From contig BSWB01000001.1 of assembly GCA_033239125.1 (NCBI GenBank), forward strand, positions 137,932,981 through 137,996,980: a stretch of 64,000 bases of DNA, read 5' to 3'. Made by a program: the position numbers and the translations under genes. The stretch comes from Fagopyrum homotropicum. Its lineage: Eukaryota; Streptophyta; Magnoliopsida; Caryophyllales; Polygonaceae. Below are positions 55,673 to 64,000 of the stretch, piece after piece (position 1 is the first letter of the stretch; every line of letters begins with the position of its first letter). The notes beneath the pieces are model-generated. The model searched no databases and had not been told where the DNA came from. It saw only the letters and a program-made list of their open reading frames with translations.

Positions 55673-58434
55673 ACAAGAGACATTGGATTAGGGATACCTG
55701 GGGGCATTTTCATGTAAACATCTTCAAATAAATTACCATGTAAGAATGCATTATTCACATCAAGCTGGTGCAAAGTCCATTTCTTGGATGCAACAATTGC
55801 TAGAATAGCACGAATGGTTGTCATCTTGACAACAGGAGAGAAGGTCTCATGGTAATCAATGCCCGGTTTTTGATTGAACCATTTGGCTACAAGACGTGCC
55901 TTGTATCTCTCTAAACTACCATCGGCTTTGAGCTTGACTTTGAACACCCATTTACAACCGATGGCCTTTTTGTTAGGGGGTAAAGGAGTGAGATCCCAAT
56001 TATTATTGCTTTGTAAAGCCTTGTACTCTTTATCCATAGCCTCTATCCAATTTGGATCTTTGGATGCTTCGGTGTAAGAGGTAGGCTCCACAAAAGAAGT
56101 GAGGGCTGAAAGTAAAGACATATGAGAAGAGGGTAAAGGGAGAGAAAATGAAGTACCTGGTGATGGAGAGCATGAGCTATACGTACAGATGAAATCATCA
56201 AGGTAAGATGGTGTTTTAGTGAGGCGAGTAGATCGTCTGGGAAGAGGTGAAGTATGTAATGGGGATGTGGGAGGAAGAGGGATAATAGATTCATTATTTA
56301 ATGGTGGAGAAATAGGAGCAGAAGATGTGGGAGGGACGTTATGTTGTGATTGTAAGGATGATGTAGGATCAGAAGGTGCAATGGGAAAATTTGAAGGTAA
56401 AAATATGACTGAATCAATAGAAGATATAGTAGGAGTGATAGGGAGAGGGGATGAATCAACAAAAGATGAAGACATGTGATGAAATGGAAGATTATGTTCA
56501 TGAAAGACCACGTCTCTGGAAATGATAACTTCTCTAGTATCTAGAGTGAGAGTTTTGTATCCTTTTTGGCCAAAGGGGTATCCAATGAAAACACAAGGTT
56601 TGGCACATGGCTTAAATTTATCTCGATGAGGCTTTGGTGTGTGGACAAAACATAGGCATCCAAAGACACATAGGTTATCATAGGATGGTTTCTTGTTGAC
56701 TAATACTTCATAGGGTGTTTTGTGCTTTAGGATAGGTGTGGGTCTTTTGTTGATGAGATAGGTGGCTGTCAAGATACACTCCCCCCAAAAAGAATGAGCT
56801 AGCTTTGATTGGAAATAAAGAGATCTAGCAACCTCCAAGATGTGCCTATGTTTACGTTCTACTACACCATTTTGTTGTGGAGTGTATACACATGATGTTT
56901 GGTGGGTAATGCCTTCCATGGAATAGAAAGTAAGAGCCTCCTTGCTAGAGAACTCAAGTGCATTGTCCGAACGAATGTTTTTTATGGTGGTTTTAAAGTA
57001 ATTCTTGATCATGACTACAAAGGTTTTAAGGAGAGATAGGGCATTGCTTTTATGAGCCATGAGGTAAGTCCAAGTGCACCGAGAGTGGTCGTCAACAATG
57101 GTAACGAAATAAGAGAAGCCATTATGTGTTTGGTGTTTGTAAGGACCCCATGTATCAATGTGAATGAGATCAAATATATGGAGAGACTTTGTGGAGGAGA
57201 GAGGAAAAGCATGTCTATGCTGACGAGCTTGTGGACATATTGTGCAAATAGAATGATTCTTTGGTAAATGAAGGGTATTATTAACAAATTGAAGTTGATC
57301 AAAAGGCATATGGCCAAGCCTACAATTCCATAGTTCAATGAGAAGACAATTACATGAAGTATGCATAGAAAAACCATCAGTAGGAAGTTTTGGATTACAA
57401 GAAAGTTCAATGACATGAGGTTTATCAACCACGTATAGCCCTTTAAATGCTCGTCCAATCACCATCCGAGTCTTCATCGAAGGGTCCTGGATAATGCATG
57501 AATGAGGAGTAAACAAGATGTGAGAATTTAGATCACTGGACAACTTGTTGATAGAGATTAGATTGAATTGAAAGTCTGGGACATGTAATACATGAGATAA
57601 GGTAAGGTTATCATTTATATGCACATTACCATGATGTGCAACAGCTGCTCGTTTGCCATTAGGCATAGTAATGAATGAAGGAATGATTATAGGTGTGTAT
57701 GATGTGAACACGTCAAGGTTTGGTGTAATGTGATCGGTTGCACCGCTATCCAAGATCCATTTCGAATTGAGGTTAAAAGATAAGAAGCAAGAGGCCTTAC
57801 CAGCAAGAAAGGAAGCTTGATTTGTAGTGGGATTAGGTGCTTGATTCTTGTCTAACATAGCAAGAATGGATGTCATCTGTGCTGGAGTGAAGGATCTAGT
57901 GACAGAAGATGCATCAAGCTTGTGTCCTGGAGGATATCCGACGATCTTCCAACACTTAGAGGAGGCATGACCTGCAACCTTACAATTATCACACCATGGA
58001 AGCCTAGGGATCGGTGTGGTTGGATATCCTATAAGCTTCCAGCACTTGTCAGCATTGTGACCTTTAACTTTGCAATGATCACAAAAAGAACGAGTAAATG
58101 GAGCAGAAGTTGGCCTGGATTCAGTAGAAGTATGTCCACGAGAAGTGGCACGACTTTGATAATACAAAGCAGATGTAGAATCGTCAAGAAGAGAGCGATT
58201 GGATAGAGATCTCTGGCTTTCTTCTTGAAGTAAGAATTTGTATACCTCATGGAGGTTTGGACTTGGTTGCATCATCAAGATTTGAGATCGAGCGAGACTG
58301 AAAGAGTCGTTTAGACCGACCAGAAATTGTAAAATTTGCTGATCTTGAACCATTGCTAGGGCTACGGCGTTGGAACCACACTTGCAGACATGATTCGTTA
58401 AAGCAAGCACATAATCATCCCAGATTTTCTTCAA
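55594..58434 (-). pseudogene. Copia-1 gag-pol main frame
   Basis: 946 residues. Gag core; two CCHC knuckles (residues 118-131 and 148-161, CX2CX4HX4C); aspartic protease WILDSGATDH (227-236); GAG-pre-integrase (LWNCRLGHM, about 368-376); integrase core with HIDTWGP (425-431), IRSDNALEF and TPQQNGVVERKHR. The chromodomain-free C-terminal region follows with GYPFGQKGYK, then a Ser/Pro linker. Reverse transcriptase starts with CKWVFKVKLKADGSLERYKARLVAK. Reading ends by frameshift after SLYGLKK. The same frame continues upstream through a TAG at 58492-58494 into the gag start at 58893. A mutation reversing either lesion is not evident. Confidence 0.95.
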
Positions 58435-58491
58435 TTGAGTGAAATATGAAGTAATCGATTGATTACCTTGTGAAATAAGAGTAAGTTCCTT

Positions 58492-58893
58492 CTAGATCTG
58501 ATAAAGAGTTGTCCGATTGGATTTGCCAAATCTGATGGCTAACTCAGTCCAGATTTGAGACGCAGTTTGGCAAAAAAGCACCGATTCACCTATCTCCTTC
58601 TCCATGGAGTGTAAGAGCCATGATATTAGCATATTGTTACATTGCTCCCACTTGGCAATTAGTTTAGGATCAGAATTAGGTTTAACACAGTCTCCATTAA
58701 TGAAGTTGAGCTTGTTCTTCGCAGATAGTGACACTTCAACCGCTCGTTTCCAGCGCGAATAGTTGCTGCTGTTGAGAAGTGTGGTGGAAAGTTTGAGCGT
58801 TGGAGCATCAGAATGGTGAAGATGAACTTGGAGGAGAAAGTTATCATCAGCAGAAGAAGAATCGGTGACAGTATCGGTTTGTGTTGTAGCCAT
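58492..58893 (-). pseudogene. Copia-1 gag N-terminus
   Basis: 133 residues from ATG 58893, in frame with the downstream 946-residue ORF but cut by one TAG. It shows the Retrotran_gag_3 motif (LKLSTTLLNSSNYSRWKRAVEVSLSAKNKLNFINGDC) and the start of the gag core (IWTELAIRFGKSN). It forms the capsid-like part of the particle in active elements. Confidence 0.9.
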
Positions 58894-58928
58894 GGAAAAG
58901 GGAAATTAGAGGAGGAAAAAGATGATGG

Positions 58929-58940
58929 CCTCTGATACCA
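58929..58940 (-). other. Primer-binding site of copia-1
   Basis: The minus strand reads TGGTATCAGAGG directly next to the 5' LTR. It matches the 3' end of initiator tRNA-Met, as in most plant copia elements. Confidence 0.9.
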
Positions 58941-59107
58941 TGTTAGAAGTAGAATAAGAGAACAGAATAGATTGTAAACACGTGAGCATTATGAATTAAT
59001 GCTTGCTTGCTTACTGATGTGTATTACAGCTTTATTTATACAGCTTGTTTACAACAAATTCCTATTCAGTTTCTATAACAGAATCTGTTATGCTAGTATA
59101 TCCAACA
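58941..59107 (-). repeat. Copia-1 5' LTR
   Basis: 167 bp, TGTTAGAAG...ATCCAACA. The minus-strand TATA box TATAAATAAA lies at 59031-59040, so transcription should start near 59010 and run to lower coordinates. Confidence 0.93.
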
Positions 59108-59874
59108 GTCTGACGTCGTTGATAGAGTGGATCTCGTGCGTGAACACCAAGAGAAAGGAGGGGGGTGGTTTTCCCGTCTACTGCAAAAGGAAGGTGTGAA
59201 AGAAGGGAGGAAAAACGTGACCTGGTAGTGTGCAGAAGGGAGGAGATCTAGCTGCTAAACGGGGAAGGATATTGGTTAGCAGCAAGGTGAGAGGGGAAGG
59301 GTATCATTTGTGAGGCGGAAGAGGAAGGTGAACCTGGACGTGAAGATCAACAAAGTGAACACCGCAGGTTGTTCTCCCGGACGCAGGAGGTGCGTGATTC
59401 TCTCTTCAATGCGTGTGACGTGAGAGATAGGAGAGAGAGAAGTCGTTACTTGCTTGATGGGCTGAGCGTCTCACCAGTTTACAGCTGATGGGCTGGGCTA
59501 CACACAAGGTAAACAAGCTGGCTGCTCACAAGACTTGGGTTGTGGCATGAAAGAGTTACTGTCCGTTTTGGGTTGGGGCGAGGGGCTCAGCAAGCAGCAA
59601 GGTGGAAGTTGGGCTGTAAATTGGTGTCTGGGCCTTGTCACAAGGTTGTCGGGCTTCGTCATGGTCTCGTCTCAGCTTTGTCGTGATCTCGTCAAAAGAC
59701 GTCACTATGACTTAGATTAGGGTTTGATAAAATCCTCATTTTATGTGACTAAAATAGTGCATACAATGATAGAATATGTTTTAGTACAACCCTAGGTAGA
59801 ATCAGGAAAGGTTAACGGATCGAAAAACTGGTTTGCCCCGGTATTAAATGGAAATAAATTTCCGGATATTACAT

Positions 59875-61248
59875 TTAACTCCAAGAATTGCTTGTTTCAT
59901 GACCCTATCAATGATATCATTATTGCACAAGGATTCTTGGATGGAGGATTATACAAGCTACATTCATTACCTTCTGCTAAGAATTCTATTTCACATTCAG
60001 ATACAACTTTGTGTAATGATGTAGAAAAACCTGCTCTACATAGTTTACATGCTTGTTTAGGTCACTCATCTGTAACCAAATTGCAGCACATTGTTGATTT
60101 TCCTTACACACCTGATTCTTCTTTTCAGTGTGATACTTGTGTTCTTTCCAAGCAATATAAACTCTCCTTCCCATGCAACTTCTCTTATGCTTCACATGCA
60201 TTTGCATTGCTACACATTGATATATGGGGTCCCTATCACACTAAAGCACACTGTGGTGCTAGATATTTTCTCACCATTGTGGATTATTTTACCAGGTGTA
60301 CTTGGACGTTTCTTATGGGAGATAAATTGCAGGTTCCTCAACTTTTGATTGGATTCATTGCTTATGTCAAAACTCAATTCAATACAATGGTCAAGATCAT
60401 TCGATCTGATAATGGTACAAAGTTTATTCAAAAATCCTTAAAGGATTTCTTTCATGATCATGGCATTCTTCATCACAAAACCATCCCATATTCACCTCAA
60501 CAGAATGGTCGAGTAGAGAGAAAACATCGACACCTTCTTGAGACTGCCAGAGCCATCAGATTACATGGTCATTTACCTCTCCAATTCTGGGGATAGTGTA
60601 TTCTTGTTGCCACATACTTGATCAACTTGATGCCATCCTCAGTCATTAATTGGCATATTCCTTTTGAACTTCTTCATCACAAATCAGTCTCTTATAGTCA
60701 TCTTCGAATTATTGGTTGTCTATGCTATTCTTTGGTTTCCTTGAAAGACAAATTTGAAGTAGTGTCTTTGACCTTGTGTATTACTTGGATACCCTCCAGG
60801 TCAGAAAGGTTACAAGATTTATGATCTTACTACTCACAAGATCTTTGTCTCTTGACATGTCACTTTCAAACAAAATGTATTTCCTTTTCAAACTTCATCA
60901 TCTCTACCTACTTCTCCACAAATACACCTCAATTACCACTAGTATCTCCTTCTTCTGATACTCCTTTTCCTAATTTATTTCAATCACCTCCTTCATGTTT
61001 CAGTCTTTCCCCTATACTACCTAATACCTCTACACCAGTATCTTCTTCTGAATCTTTTGTCCCTTCTTTTTCTAATCCGATCCCATTTCCTTTTGCTTCT
61101 TCTCCATCTCTTAATCCTCTCATTCCTCCTTCACGTCCACATAGACAAACTACTATACTAGCCAGGCTCCATGACTATGTGTGCTCCTCCATTTTTCTTC
61201 ACCTAATCCTTTTCTTTCTCAATTACACACCTCATTCTCTGACCCTAC
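59875..61248 (+). pseudogene. Copia-2 integrase and RT start
   Basis: Continues copia-2 after copy D. GAG-pre-integrase HSLHACLGHSSVTKL; zinc-like CDTC; integrase core LLHIDIWGPYHTKAHCGARYFLTIVDYFTRCTWTF, IIRSDNGTKF and YSPQQNGRVERKHRHLLE (to 60596, stop at 60594-60596). Beyond that are decayed stretches: ILVATYLINLMPSSV (60600 on) and GYPPGQKGYKIYDL (about 60788-60830). A Ser/Pro-rich linker runs to 61248, where K copy 3 interrupts. The core has few lesions, the rest several. Confidence 0.9.
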
Positions 61249-61576
61249 TGATAACGTGATTTATGACGTTAGTTTAGGCACTTAATTAGATAGTTTTTCC
61301 CGTTATTCATGCACGGTTTGACATTGGTTCATGACGTTTTCGCTCAATTCATGCATATTTCTAGAAAAGATGTCTACACGACCTTTTATCAGTTTTGTAG
61401 GTAATTCGGGGATCTATTGGACATTAATCGATACATTCAAGGGTCAAGCCTCATGGTGGTACACATCCAAAGCTTTGAAGGAGCATAATTGGAGCAACAA
61501 AGGACACAAAGACCACTATTGGTGCAAGCAATGGAGCAACTCATGGCTAGACGATCATAGCATGCTTCTGCTGAAG

Positions 61577-61634
61577 AAAATCGGACCAACTGCCAGGAAA
61601 ATCGGCCGATTTATTTCTCTGGGTCGATTTTCCT
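61577..61634. promoter_or_regulatory. K copy 3, keyword cluster 1 (AAATCGG)
   Basis: Half-site AAAATCGG (61577-61584), palindrome AAATCGGCCGATTT (61599-61612) and inverted half-site TCGATTTT (61624-61631; first C is T). Distances to the centre are 21 and 18 bp. The centre is about 356 bp from the LTR start. Confidence 0.75.
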
Positions 61635-62185
61635 GCCTTTGACAGCTTAAGCCACGTGTCCCACGATCACTTGATCCGGCCTTGCTCTTGGTGGAGAATA
61701 TAAGTGGTCCTGCAAGCTGTTGCTGAGCATCTCTCCTCTCCCACATTCTCATTCAGAGCTCATTCCATTTTGGGAGATAGGCTTGGAGGAGAGGAAAACT
61801 CTCTCAAATTGGAAGGAAGAAGAAGAACACCAAACATAGAGTGATAGTGAGGTTTTGAGTGATTTTGAGTGATTTTTGGAGTCTTTGATTGAAAAACTAT
61901 TGCAAGGATTGTTAGGAACGTTTTGGAACTTCATTTGAAGGGTTGTAAGTCTTGCTAAAACTTAGATTCAGCTGAGATTTATTGTTTTTACTTGCTTATC
62001 TTTCATCATCCATCTATGAGAACCATGTATGCTTGTATGATGATTTTGGATCTTGATATGCACATTATTGGCTAGTTTATTGTGATTCTAGAGTGATGGA
62101 TTGATGGTTATGGCTTGGGTGATGATAGGATGGACTTATATGTTAGTTTAGGATGATTTGTATGCACGAAACCCATTCTAGGAAG

Positions 62186-62246
62186 AAAAACCGGGCTGTT
62201 CATCATGCCAGATCAGCCGATTTATATAAGATCCACCCGATTTTCT
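62186..62246. promoter_or_regulatory. K copy 3, keyword cluster 2 (AAATCGG)
   Basis: Half-site AAACCGG (62188-62194, one C/T change), central ATCAGCCGATTT (62212-62223, one G/A change) and CCGATTTT (62237-62244). Distances are 22 and 20 bp. The centre is 967.5 bp from the LTR start. Confidence 0.72.
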
Positions 62247-63085
62247 CCTCTGTTGATCTTTAATTGATGAATCTGTATGTCAAGGTGTTAGGTTGTTGAA
62301 ATACTAGTGTTTATTAAGTTTAATTTAGCTTAGGATCACCTAATGCTATCAACCTAAGTGAGGGAAGAGATCTACCCGATGATTCCCGATCTTAGATACC
62401 TAATATGATGAATTCTAGGTAGTAGTGAGCCTCATAAGCCGCTATTGGATCGAGTGTGCTAGGATTGTTGCTTGAGACTTCCCTATTCCGAGACTTAACC
62501 GGTAAGGAGAGGGTTGCCCCTTAAGTAGTATCCGGTTTGTGTAGAATTCCCTATTTTAACCCCTTGAGACCTACCCGGTAATAGGAGTTAGATGCGGGAC
62601 TAGTGAAGTGAGAGACCTACCCGGTAATTGCTTCCATTAGTGAAACACCCTTTCCCAACACCGTAGCTTTGTCCTTAGAATCCTTAGAACCTTGAGTCCA
62701 ATGCCATAACCGGAAATCTTGACCTCTAGAATCCATTTCTCTCTCTTTTACCACCTAGTTTGTGCTTGTGTTACTTGTTTGTTTTCGTTGATTTGTTAGC
62801 ATAGTTGATCGTTCATTTTGCATGAATTTTGATCCTTGATTGATCACCTAAAAACCCATCAAAAACATTTAGATTTTCATTTCTTTATTCCTTCTCTTTT
62901 CTTAACTAGACCTTCACTAAACTTAATCACAAATCGAATTAATCTCACCTTAGTCTTTGTGTTCGACCTCGGAATACTATCCCTACTACAAACGTCCCGT
63001 ACACTGCGGGTTCGCTAGGAGTTAGGATAAATATAACGAGTATAAATTTAAGGCTTATTGCGTGCATCTATTCCTGAGCGTAACA

Positions 63086-63139
63086 CCTACCTATGTTCAG
63101 TCCCTATGCAATATGATTTCCCATTTTAAACCTTTCCAT
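63086..63139 (+). pseudogene. Copia-2 sliver between K copy 3 and A copy E
   Basis: A 54-bp remnant beyond K copy 3. It reads roughly YLCSVPMQYDFPF, compatible with the linker before the copia reverse transcriptase, and is cut by copy E at 63140. Confidence 0.5.
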
Positions 63140-64000
63140 TGTAACACCCCAAATCCACAGGACTTGGAATGCTACATTGGGCTAGGATCTCACAATGGAT
63201 CCTGACTCTAGCCTGACAACAAGTTCACTGGATCTTACAACAAGGCACAAGTAGAGGAAAACCAAATACATAAAAGCTGTATATGCTACATCAAAAGTGT
63301 TTACAACACAAAGCCGAGCACAAAACATCAAACATAAACATCTGATACAAAAGATCCCAACCCACGCATCCTAATGTACAGAAGTCCTCGGTTGGTCACA
63401 CCATCTGGCTCACTCTGCAGTCTTCCTAACCTGCAGATCATCTACAACACGGTATACACCGTTAGCTACAACAATAGATAAGCATGAAGGTAATAGTACA
63501 AACACACATCAACATCTCATACATGCAATGCCACACACATTCATTTATTATCTTTCATTACGTTATTTCATTACTAATTCAACTTCTTTTGTAACACGAG
63601 GAGCCTCAAGAACCCCGTCCCGTCCAATGTAACACAGGAGTTTTGCATGGGGTGACCATCACTCGTCCCCTCCTGTGAGATCATCTTCAGGGCACCTCCT
63701 CCTACAAACAGGCGGAGACCGGTGGTTACCGCCCGTTATAATACACTTGGGCCATTTAAAAGTAATAAATGTCATCCTAGTCCGGTTTAGCTATAAATGC
63801 ACAATCATATGAACACACGCAACCATCACAATCACACAAATCCATAACTGAACGCTAAGTAAGTCTTATGGACTTACCTCATATACTCGTATCCAAAACC
63901 ACGTCACAACTTCCCCTTGAGGAAGAAACCAACGCCTGCAATAGCCAGGCGCACAACATCATACACTACAAGGGTTAGGAGACTCGTCTCCATAACCATA
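63140..64000 (-). mobile_element. Family A LTR, copy E, partial at window edge
   Basis: Starts TGTAACACCCC at 63140 and leaves the window. Minus orientation. It is the copy most like C, with AATCCACAGGACTTGGAATG (63150-63169), GATCTCACAATGGATCCTGACTCTAG (as GATCTCACAATGG, 63187) and the hairpin GTAAGTCTTATGGACTTAC (63859-63877). Whether it is a solo LTR cannot be judged. Confidence 0.85.

Larger units (their letters stand above)
54397..59112 (-). mobile_element. Copia-1, nearly complete
   Basis: The element is 54402-59107, flanked by GCCTG (54397-54401) and GTCTG (59108-59112), one mismatch. LTRs are 54402-54554 (153 bp) and 58941-59107 (167 bp). Minus orientation: 5' LTR on the right, primer site, gag, protease, integrase, reverse transcriptase, RNase H, then a G-rich polypurine tract (CCCCCCCCC on plus, 54555-54563) and the 3' LTR. 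The LTRs differ by a 14-bp gap and a few substitutions, so insertion is relatively recent. Two lesions, one stop and one frameshift, break the polyprotein. Confidence 0.95.
52186..59879 (-). mobile_element. Family A solo LTR, copy D, split by copia-1
   Basis: Starts TGTAATACCCC at 52191 and ends GGATATTACA at 59874. It is flanked by TTTAA (52186-52190, 59875-59879). Without copia-1 (54402-59107 plus its 5-bp duplication) the LTR is about 2.97 kb. Minus orientation. Landmarks: GACCTCACAATGGG (about 52232), hairpin GTAAGCCC-AAA-GGACTTAC (52923-52941), GGCCAATGTATAGGTCGG (about 52821). The middle (53650-54400 and 59113-59700) is more GC-rich, with non-homologous open frames. It has no internal coding region. 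Confidence 0.9.
61244..63090 (+). mobile_element. Family K solo LTR, copy 3, with CCTAC duplication
   Basis: 1837 bp (61249-63085), starting TGATAACGTGATTTATGAC and ending CCTGAGCGTAACA. It is flanked by perfect CCTAC (61244-61248, 63086-63090). It lies inside the copia-2 pol linker. A TATAAG box is near 61699. Four ACTTACCCGGTAA-type words lie at about 62371, 62486, 62568 and 62614. The keyword is AAATCGG, in two clusters. No coding region. Confidence 0.95.

Noticed and set aside
59108..59720. Small ORFs right of copia-1 (for example 59535-59720)
   Set aside because: They lie in the GC-richer middle of family A copy D and show no homology to known proteins.
1..64000. CRISPR array, bacterial operon, tRNA, rRNA or plastid insert
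   Set aside because: No regular spacer-repeat array, no cloverleaf-like sequence noticed and no organelle gene motif. Gene style is plant nuclear.

Overview
The window looks like nuclear DNA from a dicot-type flowering plant. It is AT-rich, carries single-exon plant transcription-factor genes, and is dominated by plant LTR retrotransposons, one plant L1-type LINE and small DNA transposons. No rRNA, tRNA, CRISPR, bacterial operon or organelle block was seen. I could not identify the species.

Only two convincing host genes are present: a short Dof zinc-finger transcription factor on the minus strand (13335-13814) and an ALOG/LSH-type regulator on the plus strand (37213-37722). Both ORFs are intact and intronless, in small repeat-poor islands.

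Layout. 0-4 kb: degenerate minisatellites and a copia fragment. 4.15-6.34 kb: a GC-rich LTR with a lost 5' end (family A, copy A). 6.3-12 kb: AT-rich spacer, a GCGC foldback array, a copia 3' end, and an unplaced 243-residue ORF. 13-19 kb: the Dof gene, a Harbinger-type and a hAT-type element, and a LINE RNase H relic. 19.6-21.5 kb: solo LTR A (copy B). 22-30.5 kb: a foldback element, a palindrome cluster, and a broken Ty3/gypsy element whose gag is split by solo LTR A (copy C). 32.0-33.9 kb: solo LTR of family K (copy 1). 34.8-36.8 kb: an internally deleted copia element with heat-shock-element arrays in its LTRs. 37-42 kb: the LSH gene and spacer. 42.7-47.7 kb: a LINE with a 14-bp target-site duplication. 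47.7-64 kb: a nest. An old copia (copia-2) has taken in A copy D and K copy 3; K copy 2 lies at its 5' side and A copy E at its far end. A copy D was itself split by a younger, nearly complete copia (copia-1).

The most interesting signal is in the three K-family solo LTRs (1837-1845 bp, TG...CA ends, perfect 5-bp target duplications). Each carries two clusters at conserved offsets, about +355 and +956 to +968 from the LTR start. A cluster is a half-site, a full palindrome and an inverted half-site, mostly about 21 bp apart. The keyword differs between copies (ATCTCGG, TCCACGG, AAATCGG) but is the same in both clusters of one copy, and in the second cluster the spacers between the sites are better conserved than the sites. 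This looks like a coevolving, copy-specific recognition code. I am not aware of a description of it, but could not search.
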